A stretch of 64,000 nucleotides of DNA from an uncultured Pelagibacteraceae bacterium (lineage in GTDB: Bacteria; Pseudomonadota; Alphaproteobacteria; Pelagibacterales; Pelagibacteraceae), in NCBI GenBank assembly GCA_902625715.1, contig CACOCP010000003.1, positions 46,056 through 110,055 on the forward strand, read 5' to 3'. The notes beneath the pieces are model-generated. The model did not search any database. It was not told the origin of the DNA and worked only from the letters and a program-made list of their open reading frames with translations. Shown here piece by piece: positions 30,557 to 38,891 of this stretch. The first letter of the stretch is position 1, and the number at the start of each line of letters is the position of its first letter. The translations under genes were made by a program, and so were the position numbers.

Positions 30557-32125
30557 TTAAAATACCAATAAAGTAACAATTACAAGCAATAATAAACCAA
30601 TAATTGACTGATTTCTAAAGCTAGACATTTCTGATTTTTTTACGTTTAACTCATTAAATGAGCTAGAGTTCTGAGGAATTTGCCCACTTGCTAGAAATGT
30701 TAAAGCTTGATTAGCTTTATCCATAATTTGTGGTAATTCAGGCAATCTCTTAATTACTTCTGCAGAATTTTTAAGTGTTTCATTAAATGAATTTATTGGA
30801 TCCTTTGTTTCTCTGAGCCATTTTTCAAGAACAGGCTTGGATGTTTCCCATATATTTGTGTCAGGGTTAAGCCTTCTTGCTACTCCTTCGACAACTACCA
30901 TTGTTTTTTGTAACATAAGAAGTTGAGGTTGAGTTTGCATATTAAATTTTTCTGTCACGTCAAATAGTTGTTTAAGTAATTTTCCGCCAGAAATATCTTT
31001 TACGGATTGGCCAAATATAGGTTCTCCTATTGATCTTAATGCTTGAGCAAGATCATCCACAGGCACATCCTTTGGCACAAGTCCAGCAACCAAATGTACC
31101 TCTGCAACTTTTTTATAATCTCTTTGGATAAAACCGTATAAAATCTCTGCTAAAAATCTTTGGCTTACTTTATCTAATCTACCCATTATTCCAAAATCAA
31201 TAGGAACTATTTGACCACTTTTATTTATAAAAATATTTCCCTGATGCATATCTGCATGAAAAAAACCATCTCTTACAGCGTGTCTTAAAAAATGTTGAAT
31301 TATATCTGATGCTATTTTTTTTGCATCAATATTTCTATTTCCAATTTCATCAGTTTCTCTAATTGAAACTCCATCTACCCAATCAAGTGTCATGACATTT
31401 TCACTAGTAAAATTCCAATATATTTTAGGAACTAGAAAACCCTCATCATTTTTTGTATTTTCTCCATATTCGTTTGCTGCTGCTGCCTCAAACCTTAGAT
31501 CCATTTCAAGATTTGTTATCTCCTTTAGTAAAAAAACAACTTCAACCAATTTAAGTCTTTTAGTTTTTTTTACAAACGACTCTACAAAAAAAGCAAACAA
31601 CATTAGTGCATCGATTTCCTCATTAAATATTTTTTTTATATCTGGTCTCAAAATTTTGATAGCAACATCTTTTATAGTTCCACCATCATTAATCTGCGCT
31701 TTATGAACTTGTGCAATTGAGGCAGCTGCAACTGGTTCACTAAGATTTATTATTGAATTAAAACTCTGATCACCTAAATCTTTTTTAATAATTTCTTTAG
31801 CTTTCTCCAATGAAAATGGAGGCAATTTATCCTGGAGATTTTCTAGTTCTTTTGATAATTCATCACCTATTATGTCAGGCCTGGTTGCTAAAAACTGTCC
31901 TAATTTTATAAATGTGGTTCCCATAGATTGAAGTGACGAGGATAATCTTTCACCTTGATTTAATGAACTATCAACTTTTTTATTGTTCGAAAAAGAAAAT
32001 GATAAAATGCTAAATAAAACTTTTACTAATAATGGTGGTTCATTAAATCTAGTTGCAATTTTTAGCGCATCTGATTTTGCGAGTTTTCGACCAAGTTTAA
32101 AAAGAGTAATCAATTTTTTAATCAT
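30557..32125 (-). CDS. ubiB: Ubiquinone biosynthesis protein UbiB (ABC1/ADCK family)
   Basis: Atypical protein-kinase-like ATPase required for ubiquinone synthesis. Family markers: SLQSMGTTFIKLGQFLATRPD near 66 (the KxGQ motif; the family-specific N-terminal extension), AAASIAQVHKAQ near 133 and DGFFHADMHQGNIFI near 288. The C-terminus is a hydrophobic segment (IGLLLLVIVTLLVF) that would tether it to the inner membrane. The ATG at 32125 overlaps the ubiE stop as ATGA, so I prefer it to the track start at 32134, giving 522 residues. It is the second gene of ubiE-ubiB-coaBC-dut. Confidence 0.93.
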   Translation of the reverse strand: MIKKLITLFKLGRKLAKSDALKIATRFNEPPLLVKVLFSILSFSFSNNKKVDSSLNQGERLSSSLQSMGTTFIKLGQFLATRPDIIGDELSKELENLQDKLPPFSLEKAKEIIKKDLGDQSFNSIINLSEPVAAASIAQVHKAQINDGGTIKDVAIKILRPDIKKIFNEEIDALMLFAFFVESFVKKTKRLKLVEVVFLLKEITNLEMDLRFEAAAANEYGENTKNDEGFLVPKIYWNFTSENVMTLDWVDGVSIRETDEIGNRNIDAKKIASDIIQHFLRHAVRDGFFHADMHQGNIFINKSGQIVPIDFGIMGRLDKVSQRFLAEILYGFIQRDYKKVAEVHLVAGLVPKDVPVDDLAQALRSIGEPIFGQSVKDISGGKLLKQLFDVTEKFNMQTQPQLLMLQKTMVVVEGVARRLNPDTNIWETSKPVLEKWLRETKDPINSFNETLKNSAEVIKRLPELPQIMDKANQALTFLASGQIPQNSSSFNELNVKKSEMSSFRNQSIIGLLLLVIVTLLVF

Positions 32126-32826
32126 AATTTCCATCCTGAATGTATTGCAACAATTCCTCCAGATAAATTTCTATAACTACAATTTTGGAAATTATTACTT
32201 TTAAGTAATTCTATTAATTCTTCTTGGTTAATAAAATTTTCAATACTTTTTACTAAATATTCGTAAGGCTTTTTGTCTCCAACAATAAATTTTCCTAAAT
32301 ATGGAATTAACTTTGAGTAATTTTTGTAAGCAAAATCTAAGTTTGAATTCTGTATTTTTGAAAACTCTAAACACAAAAAACGCCCTCCCGGCTTTAAAAC
32401 TCGATACGCCTCTGAAAGTGATTTGTCTAAGTTTTTAGTGTTTCTCAATCCAAAACTAATTGTATAATAATCACAAGTTTCATTTTCTAATGGTAAATTT
32501 TCCGCTGAACCAATAATCCATTTAATATTTTTATATTTTCTTAGCTTCTTTTTACCTATATTTATCATTCCCTCATTGGGGTCTATACAAATTGCATTAT
32601 TTAAATTTTTAGTTTTATCAAGAAATAATTTTGCAAGATCTCCAGTTCCACAAGCTACATCCAACAAGATTTTATTTGTTCCAGGGTTCATCCAAAACAT
32701 TAGATCATTTTTCCATATCCTGTGAATACCAAAGGACATAAAATCATTCATGAGGTCGTATTTATCAAAAACTTTATCAAATACACCTTGCACAAGTCCC
32801 TTTTTATTTTGAAGATATTGTTGCAT
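32122..32826 (-). CDS. ubiE: Demethylubiquinone/demethylmenaquinone C-methyltransferase UbiE
   Basis: SAM-dependent C-methylation in ubiquinone synthesis. In 234 residues it shows VFDKVFDKYDLMNDFMSFG near 15, the SAM-binding LLDVACGTGDLAKLF near 54, and the family motif ISFGLRNTKNLDKSLSEAYRVLKPGG near 124. It is the first gene of the minus-strand cluster, divergent from mutM. Together with ubiB here and coq7 at 42.4 kb it gives three ubiquinone genes in the window. Confidence 0.95.
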   Translation of the reverse strand: MQQYLQNKKGLVQGVFDKVFDKYDLMNDFMSFGIHRIWKNDLMFWMNPGTNKILLDVACGTGDLAKLFLDKTKNLNNAICIDPNEGMINIGKKKLRKYKNIKWIIGSAENLPLENETCDYYTISFGLRNTKNLDKSLSEAYRVLKPGGRFLCLEFSKIQNSNLDFAYKNYSKLIPYLGKFIVGDKKPYEYLVKSIENFINQEELIELLKSNNFQNCSYRNLSGGIVAIHSGWKL

Positions 32827-32859
32827 AAATAAATAATTTTAAGATTAATATAGTATTTA

Positions 32860-33723
32860 ATGCCAGAATTGCCAGAAGTAGAAATTGTAAGAAAATCATT
32901 AAACAAAAAAATATCAGGAAAAATTATTAATGAAGTAAGGGTAAAAAACCGAAATTTACGTCTTAAAATCCCAAAAAATTTTGAAATAAAATTGAAGAGA
33001 AAAAAAATAAAAAAAATTGGAAGATTTTCTAAATATATAATATTTTTTTTTGATGATAATTCTTACTGTTTAATTCACCTAGGAATGTCTGGTACTATTC
33101 ATTTATTAAATACATATTCAAAGAAAAAATTTACTAACACTAGCTTTTATCATAGCCCTCATTTACCAAAAAAACACAATCATGTTGAAATTCGATTTAA
33201 TGATTTAAAATTAGTTTATAATGATCCTAGAAGATTTGGATATATTTTATTCATTAATTCTAAAAAAGAGCTATTAAAAAAATTTGAAAAATTTGGACCT
33301 GAACCTTTTTCAAAAAACTTCAATACTAATTATGTAAAGAGATATTTTAGAAATAAAAAAAAAAATATTAAAAATTTCTTGTTAGACCAAAATTTTGTTT
33401 CCGGAATTGGAAATATTTATGCTAGTGAAATATTATTTGAGTGTAAGATAAATCCGTTAATTTCAGTCGATCTTTTAAAAGAAGAGCAAATAGACAAAAT
33501 TATTAAACAATCTAAAAAAGTATTAAAAAAATCAATAGTTAAAGGTGGATCTTCCATAAGAGATTTTAAAAATACTTCGGGTAACAAGGGTTTATTTCAA
33601 AATGAATTTAAGGTCTATAATAGAGAAAACTTAAAATGTCTCCGAAAAACTTGTAGAGGAAAAATTTTTAAAATAGTTGTTACAAATAGATCGAGTTTTT
33701 TTTGTAATAAATGCCAAAAATAA
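32860..33723 (+). CDS. mutM: Formamidopyrimidine-DNA glycosylase (Fpg/MutM)
   Basis: Base-excision repair of 8-oxoguanine. 287 residues beginning PELPEVEIVRKSL with the catalytic Pro1 (after Met removal) and Glu2. Further motifs are HLGMSGTIH near 77, NDPRRFGYI near 123, SGIGNIYASEILFE near 183 (H2TH region), and a C-terminal zinc finger with C-x4-C and C-x2-C pairs (CLRKTC...CNKC), as in alphaproteobacterial Fpg. A TATAGT hexamer at 32849-32854 sits just before the ATG with no Shine-Dalgarno, suggesting a leaderless message. rpsT and dnaA follow. Confidence 0.95.
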   Translation: MPELPEVEIVRKSLNKKISGKIINEVRVKNRNLRLKIPKNFEIKLKRKKIKKIGRFSKYIIFFFDDNSYCLIHLGMSGTIHLLNTYSKKKFTNTSFYHSPHLPKKHNHVEIRFNDLKLVYNDPRRFGYILFINSKKELLKKFEKFGPEPFSKNFNTNYVKRYFRNKKKNIKNFLLDQNFVSGIGNIYASEILFECKINPLISVDLLKEEQIDKIIKQSKKVLKKSIVKGGSSIRDFKNTSGNKGLFQNEFKVYNRENLKCLRKTCRGKIFKIVVTNRSSFFCNKCQK

Positions 33724-33736
33724 AAAAATTATTATA

Positions 33737-33765
33737 TTGACCAGTTTTATATCTCAATATATACA
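33737..33765 (+). promoter_or_regulatory. Candidate rpsT promoter with near-zero leader
   Basis: TTGACC (33737-33742), a 17-base spacer and TATACA (33760-33765) fit a sigma70-type promoter. The rpsT ATG is at 33775, only 9 bases after the -10, so transcription would begin within about 3 bases of the start codon. No Shine-Dalgarno is present. Confidence 0.5.
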
Positions 33766-33774
33766 ATCGCGTTT

Positions 33775-34035
33775 ATGGCAAATACCAAATCAGCAATTAA
33801 GAGAGTTCGTAGAATATCTAGACAGACGGCTGTTAATAGGTCAAGAAAAAGTAAATTTAGATCTGCAGTAAAAAAAATGAACGTTTTAATAGAAAAAAAA
33901 GAAAAAAAAGAAGCCCTTGCCTTTTTACCAAAGCTAAATTCTGAGTTAATGAGAATTTCTAAGACTGGCGTGATAAAAAAACAAAATGCGTCAAGAAATA
34001 TTTCCAGAATAACAAAAAAAATTAATTCTTTATAA
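33775..34035 (+). CDS. rpsT: Small subunit ribosomal protein S20
   Basis: Primary 16S rRNA-binding protein. The 86-residue, highly basic sequence opens MANTKSAIKRVRRISRQTAVNRSRKS and ends with GVIKKQNASRNISRITKKIN, both characteristic of S20. The overlapping track ORF at 33677 in another frame is a shadow. The mutM-rpsT-dnaA order is conserved in alphaproteobacteria. The 291-base gap after it, before dnaA, is the longest non-coding stretch of the window. Confidence 0.96.
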   Translation: MANTKSAIKRVRRISRQTAVNRSRKSKFRSAVKKMNVLIEKKEKKEALAFLPKLNSELMRISKTGVIKKQNASRNISRITKKINSL

Positions 34036-34326
34036 CAACTTTAAGTAGTTAATAAAAAATATATATATAATTTATATTTTTAGATTAATTCTAATTACAA
34101 CCAGTGGTTTGAATATTAAAAAACAACATCTAAATTCTAAATTAGTTACATCACAAAATATATAAAAATAATTTTATCTAGAAAGTAAATTTTATTTTAC
34201 TAACTTTGAGTTGTTAATTTAATGATTCAATCTGTAATTTATACAATTCTAAATTTTATTTTTTTTTGAATTTATAAATTAATTTATTGCATAAAAATTT
34301 TAGATAAGTTTTAAGGGATTCCCACC
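34036..34326. other. AT-rich dnaA leader; possible origin-proximal region
   Basis: 291 bases without a gene between rpsT and dnaA, extremely AT rich. I looked for DnaA boxes (TTATNCACA) on both strands and found only two-mismatch candidates (TTATACAAT near 34239, TTATCTAGA near 34174), which is not convincing at this composition. ATTCTAA recurs three times. A Shine-Dalgarno AAGGGA (34313-34318) precedes dnaA. It may hold the dnaA promoter, and an origin cannot be excluded, but nothing in the sequence demonstrates one. Confidence 0.4.
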
Positions 34327-35748
34327 ATGAAAAACAATTTACAAAATAATACACCAATAGAAGAAAAAAAAATTGATTGGAAAATTGTTCAAAATGTAAT
34401 GAAAGATAAGTTTGGCAGTGATATTTTTGATAGTTGGCTAAAAAAAATAGAACTTATAGATGAATATAAAAATTACGTGCTAATTTCTGTATCTACGAGG
34501 TTTATTAGAGATTGGATAACTTCAAGATATTTAGACCAAATATTACAAATAGTTAAGAGTTTTAAAAAAGACATTATAAGAATAGAGTTTCTGGTTGACG
34601 ATAAAAAAAATCTAACAAACAAAAATAATTCTCAAGACAATCAAAATTTAGATAATAATGAAATTAATAATAATATTTCTTTTATAAAAGACACTTACCT
34701 TCAATATAACAGAATAGATCCAAATAAAAATTTTAATAATTTTATTACGGGACAAAGTAATAAATTAGCTTTTGAAGCATCAAAAAAGGTATCTCAAGAA
34801 ATAGCACATTATAATCCATTGTATTTATACGGAGGTGTAGGAATGGGAAAAACACACTTACTTAATGCTATAGGTCTTGAACTTAAAGATAAGAATAAGG
34901 TTATGTTTATTTCTGCTGAAAGATTTATGTACCAATTTGTAAAATCTATAAAATCTAATGATATGGTTAAATTTAAAGAATATTTTAGGAATACAGATAT
35001 TCTTTTAATAGATGACATTCAATTCATGAATGGAAAAGAGGCCATGCAAGAAGAGTTTTTTCATACATTCAATGCATTGTTTGACAAAGGTTCTCAGATT
35101 ATTGTGTCTGCAGATAGACCTCCAAATAAACTTTCAAGAATTCAGGACAGAATTAAATCAAGATTTTCGGGTGGATTGGTTGTCGATATTCAGAACCCTG
35201 ATTATGAATTAAGATCTAAAATTATTAAATCAAAAACAGAGGAGCTAAAGTTATTTTACTCCAATCAAATTCATATTAATGAAGAAATTCAAAAATTTTT
35301 AAGTACGGAAGTTAGAACTAGTATTAGAGAATTAGTTGGTGCTTTGAATAGAATAGTATCTTTTTCAAGAATTTATAACAAAATACCAAATTTATCTGAA
35401 GTAAGAGTTATTTTGAAAGATCTACTTAATTTGTCGGAAAACAAAGTGACAATAGATACAATACAAACAATCGTGTGTAAGTTTTTTAAAATAAGTAAGA
35501 ATGAAATGCTTTCACCAAGAAGATCAAGATACCTTGTAAGACCTAGACAAACAGCCATATATCTTGCAAAAATGTTAACTTCAAAATCTTTACCTGAGAT
35601 CGGAAGGGCGTTTTCAAATAGAGATCACACTACAGTCATTCATTCTGTAAAGACCATTGAAAAACTTAGAAAAGAAGACAATGAATTAAATACAAATATA
35701 GACAGTTTGAAAAATAAAATTTTGTATAACCAAGATAATGAAATTTAG
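34327..35748 (+). CDS. dnaA: Chromosomal replication initiator protein DnaA
   Basis: AAA+ ATPase that opens the replication origin. The 473 residues show the four-domain layout: domain I (about 15-90, WKIVQNVMKDKFGSDIFDSWL), a short Asn-rich linker, the AAA+ domain with Walker A YGGVGMGKTHLLNAIG near 166 and Walker B DILLIDDIQFMNGK near 221, and the C-terminal DNA-binding domain with the signature NRDHTTVIHSVKTIEKL near 431. AAGGGA 8 bases upstream supports the ATG at 34327. It overlaps dnaN by 11 bases. Confidence 0.97.
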   Translation: MKNNLQNNTPIEEKKIDWKIVQNVMKDKFGSDIFDSWLKKIELIDEYKNYVLISVSTRFIRDWITSRYLDQILQIVKSFKKDIIRIEFLVDDKKNLTNKNNSQDNQNLDNNEINNNISFIKDTYLQYNRIDPNKNFNNFITGQSNKLAFEASKKVSQEIAHYNPLYLYGGVGMGKTHLLNAIGLELKDKNKVMFISAERFMYQFVKSIKSNDMVKFKEYFRNTDILLIDDIQFMNGKEAMQEEFFHTFNALFDKGSQIIVSADRPPNKLSRIQDRIKSRFSGGLVVDIQNPDYELRSKIIKSKTEELKLFYSNQIHINEEIQKFLSTEVRTSIRELVGALNRIVSFSRIYNKIPNLSEVRVILKDLLNLSENKVTIDTIQTIVCKFFKISKNEMLSPRRSRYLVRPRQTAIYLAKMLTSKSLPEIGRAFSNRDHTTVIHSVKTIEKLRKEDNELNTNIDSLKNKILYNQDNEI

Positions 35749-36850
35749 TGTAAACCAACAAGATCTTCAAAAATCCTTAGGTTATTGCCAAGGCGTAATT
35801 GAAAAAAGAAGTACTCTTCCAATTCTATCAAATGTGCTACTCGAAATAAACAGTGGGCATTTAACAATCACTGCTACGGATTTAGATTTAATTTTTATCC
35901 ATAAAATTTCTAATGTTGAGATTTTAGAAGAGGGCAAAACAACTACTTCATCGTCAATTATGTATGATATTGTAAGAAAAATATCTTCAGGAAGCAAAAT
36001 AAGTTTTTCAAATCCTAGTGAAAATAAACTCCAAATTGAATCTGAAAAATCAATATTTAATTTAAATTGTATAAGTGCCTCTGAATTTCCCTTGACAGAT
36101 GAAAATTTTAATCAAAATGAATTTTCAATGAATTCAAAAGATTTACTGAAGTTATTAAATAAATGTAAATTTTCAATATCTAACGATGAAACCAGGCATT
36201 ATTTGAGTGGGATTTTTTTTCACCAGACACAAGTTGAAGACAAAGCTTACTTAACAGCTGCTGCAACAGACAGTCATCGTATGTCAGTATCAAAAATTAG
36301 ATTAAATAATAAAATTGAATTTGAGCCTGTAATTCTCCCAAAAAAAACTATTTTTCAACTCTGTTCTTTATTAGAAGATTTTGAGGGTGATGTAAAAATT
36401 TCAAATATAAAATCTAAAATAAAATTTGAATTAAACAATAGTATATTAATTTCGAAACTTATTGATGGAAAGTTTCCTAATTACATTCAGGTTATACCAA
36501 AAGAGAACCAAAAAAAATTAGAGATAGAACTCAAATCGTTCCTTAATTCAGTTGATAGAGTAGCATCAGTTTCTTTAGACAAAAAAGACGGAGTGAAATT
36601 TAATTTAAAGAAAAATATGCTCGATATGTCTGTAAACAATACGAATAGCGGAGATGGAAAAGAAAGTTTGTCTGTTAAATTTGATCACGAATTAGATATT
36701 AGTTTTAATTCAAGATATCTAATTGATGTAGCTTCCCAGTTAGACGGGGATCAAATCGAGATTTATTTAAAAGATACTGGATCTCCCGCTTTAATTAGAG
36801 ACCCAGCCGATTTTGACAGTATTTATGTAGTTATGCCAATGAAAGGCTAA
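35738..36850 (+). CDS. dnaN: DNA polymerase III beta sliding clamp
   Basis: The 370-residue clamp that tethers replicative polymerase. It begins MKFSVNQQDLQKSLGYCQGVIEKRSTLPILSN and contains AATDSHRMSVSKI and the C-terminal YVVMPMKG (family VMPMR/K), with the usual three-domain length. The start overlaps dnaA by 11 bases, so translation is coupled. The stop overlaps the convergent plsC by 4 bases. recF, often next in other bacteria, does not follow. Confidence 0.97.
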   Translation: MKFSVNQQDLQKSLGYCQGVIEKRSTLPILSNVLLEINSGHLTITATDLDLIFIHKISNVEILEEGKTTTSSSIMYDIVRKISSGSKISFSNPSENKLQIESEKSIFNLNCISASEFPLTDENFNQNEFSMNSKDLLKLLNKCKFSISNDETRHYLSGIFFHQTQVEDKAYLTAAATDSHRMSVSKIRLNNKIEFEPVILPKKTIFQLCSLLEDFEGDVKISNIKSKIKFELNNSILISKLIDGKFPNYIQVIPKENQKKLEIELKSFLNSVDRVASVSLDKKDGVKFNLKKNMLDMSVNNTNSGDGKESLSVKFDHELDISFNSRYLIDVASQLDGDQIEIYLKDTGSPALIRDPADFDSIYVVMPMKG

Positions 36851-37557
36851 TCAATATTATCTAATTCAGAGTATATTTTTTTTTCAATTAAGTTAGTGAA
36901 TTCTTTAGAATCTAGTCCTGGTTCAATAGCCTCTAGTATTGAAATTGTTATAGTTTTATTTTTAACTAAACTTCCCTTTTTTGGCCACACAGTCCCAGAG
37001 TTTATTGCTATAGGCTGACAATTTATATTTAATTCACTATAAATTCTTCCAACACCTTTTTTAAATGGAACTCTTTCATCTGGTAACACCCTAGTTCCTT
37101 GAGGAAATATAATAATTGGTCTATCTGAAGTAATTACAGCATTTTTAATTTTATCTATAAGACCAATATTATCTTTAGATATTTTATTTCTGTTTACAGA
37201 AATTGATCCAATTTTACTTAAATACCAACCAAATACTGGTATTTTTAATAATTCATATTTAAGTATGAATTTTGGTGAGTTGAAAATAGTTTGTAAAAAA
37301 AAAGTTTCAAACATTGATTGATGAGACGAAGCAATGAAAAATTTTGTATCATTAATAATATTTTCTTTTCCTTTAATATTAATTTTAGTATTCAAGAAAA
37401 ATTTCAGACAAAAACTTGACCAATAACCAAATAATTTGCCACCAAATAATACAATTTTTTGAGGAAACATTAGAGAGGGAAGAAAGAGTATTGATATAAC
37501 TACTATTCCAGTAAAGAAAAAAAATGAAAATAATGTATTTCTTATCATTTTGTCCAA
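36847..37557 (-). CDS. plsC: 1-acyl-sn-glycerol-3-phosphate acyltransferase (PlsC-like)
   Basis: Makes phosphatidic acid from lysophosphatidic acid. The 236-residue protein has an N-terminal membrane segment (TLFSFFFFTGIVVISILFLPSLMF), the acyltransferase block I SSHQSMFETFF near 91 (HX4E here; HX4D in the canonical motif), and block III IIFPQGTRVLPDE near 153. It sits 3 bases downstream of lysA on the minus strand and converges on dnaN. The exact acceptor is inferred from family resemblance. Confidence 0.88.
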   Translation of the reverse strand: MDKMIRNTLFSFFFFTGIVVISILFLPSLMFPQKIVLFGGKLFGYWSSFCLKFFLNTKINIKGKENIINDTKFFIASSHQSMFETFFLQTIFNSPKFILKYELLKIPVFGWYLSKIGSISVNRNKISKDNIGLIDKIKNAVITSDRPIIIFPQGTRVLPDERVPFKKGVGRIYSELNINCQPIAINSGTVWPKKGSLVKNKTITISILEAIEPGLDSKEFTNLIEKKIYSELDNID

Positions 37558-37560
37558 AAA

Positions 37561-38775
37561 TTAGATTATATCTTCTAATTTTTGTCTTTTTTTTAAAATA
37601 GTTATTTTGGATTTATTTATTAATATTTCGCTTGGTTTTGGCCTTATATTATAATTTGAGCTTAAAGAAGAACCATACGCGCCTACATCACTTATAAAAA
37701 TTAAATCACTCTCTTTTAATTTATTAAAATTACTTACAGATAAGAATTTATCTGTGGTTTCGCAAATTGGACCAACGAACTCATAACTCTTTTTTGATTT
37801 TTTTTTATTTTTAAAGGCAGGCAATATTTGATGTTTAGCACCATATAAAGCTGGTCTCATCATATCGTTCATTCCAGCATCTAAAATTACAAAAATTTTT
37901 TTACTAGTTTCCTTTAAATATATTACCCTAGATATCAAAATTGCAGTATTCCCAATTATTGATCTGCCAGGTTCAAAAATAAGTTTTGAATTATTTTTAA
38001 TTAAAAATTTTTCAATTGCTGATTTATATTTTTTATAATCAAGTTTTTTTTGATTTTCTTCGTATGATATGCCCATGCCACCGCCTAAATCAATATATTC
38101 AAAATTAAATTTGGCTTTATTAATTATTTTATCAATAGCTTTAAGCATTTTTTCATATGGTTTGTGATCGGTAATTTGACTGCCAATATGTACACTTAGG
38201 CATTTTAATTTGATATTTTTTGATGTTCTTAAATCAGAGACTAATTTTAAAAATGTTTTCTCATCCACTCCAAATTTATTTTCTTTTTTTCCAGTTGAAA
38301 TTTGTTTCAAAGTATTTGCATCGGTATTTGGATTTAATCTAATTCCAATATTTACGACCACATTTTTTTTCTTAGCTATTTTTTCAATTATTTTTATCTC
38401 ACTTTCAGACTCAGAATTTATCAGTAATATTTTTTTTTCTATTGCAAATTTGAGTTCACTCTCAGTTTTTCCAACTCCAGAAAATACTATCTTTTTTTTG
38501 TTAATCCCTGCCTTAAGCGCCAGCATAAGTTCTCCTTTTGATACCACATCTGCACCAAGTCCAAAATTTTTTATCTCTCTAATTAAATTAAGATTTGTGT
38601 TTGATTTAATTGCAAAACAAACTATTGGAGAAAACTTTTTAAAATGTGTAAAGAAATTTATAATGTTACTTCTTAATTTATTATATGAATAACAATATAA
38701 AGGTGTGGAGTATTTTTTTGCAAGTTTATCAAGACTTATATTTTCGATAAAATAATTATTATTTTTATACCTCAT
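37561..38775 (-). CDS. lysA: Diaminopimelate decarboxylase
   Basis: PLP-dependent final step of lysine synthesis. In 404 residues: CFAIKSNTNLNLIREI near 55 (the PLP lysine), SVHIGSQI near 195, EYIDLGGGMGISY near 227, FEPGRSIIGNTAILI near 273 and GPICETTDKFLS near 342. The alanine-racemase-like fold and motif spacing fit LysA rather than arginine or ornithine decarboxylase. The start codon overlaps the stop of the 38-residue lipoprotein gene (TAATG), giving an argH-lipoprotein-lysA operon as in many alphaproteobacteria. Confidence 0.95.
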   Translation of the reverse strand: MRYKNNNYFIENISLDKLAKKYSTPLYCYSYNKLRSNIINFFTHFKKFSPIVCFAIKSNTNLNLIREIKNFGLGADVVSKGELMLALKAGINKKKIVFSGVGKTESELKFAIEKKILLINSESESEIKIIEKIAKKKNVVVNIGIRLNPNTDANTLKQISTGKKENKFGVDEKTFLKLVSDLRTSKNIKLKCLSVHIGSQITDHKPYEKMLKAIDKIINKAKFNFEYIDLGGGMGISYEENQKKLDYKKYKSAIEKFLIKNNSKLIFEPGRSIIGNTAILISRVIYLKETSKKIFVILDAGMNDMMRPALYGAKHQILPAFKNKKKSKKSYEFVGPICETTDKFLSVSNFNKLKESDLIFISDVGAYGSSLSSNYNIRPKPSEILINKSKITILKKRQKLEDII

Positions 38776-38891
38776 TAGATGTTATTAGTGACAGTTCTTG
38801 TATCATTCGCTTGATACTCAGGATCTCCCTTTCTACCACATGCTGTCAGAACTATTAAGCAAATTAAAATTATTATTATTTTATTATTCAT
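38775..38891 (-). CDS. Small LptM-like lipoprotein, 38 residues
   Basis: Too short for the ORF track. It starts MNNKIIIILICLIVLTACGRKGDPEYQ: a hydrophobic signal ending in the lipobox LTAC, then the GRKGDP sequence typical of LptM/YifL-type peptides encoded beside lysA in proteobacteria. In E. coli, LptM helps mature the LPS-assembly protein LptD. It is locked into the operon by overlaps on both sides: ATGAATAA with the end of argH and TAATG with the start of lysA. The mature lipopeptide would be about 20 residues. LptM-like function is inferred. Confidence 0.85.
   Translation of the reverse strand: MNNKIIIILICLIVLTACGRKGDPEYQANDTRTVTNNI

Noticed and set aside
34318-34329. CCCACCATG before dnaA as a special (Kozak-like) start signal
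   Set aside because: Bacterial initiation does not use it, and an ordinary Shine-Dalgarno AAGGGA is present at 34313-34318.
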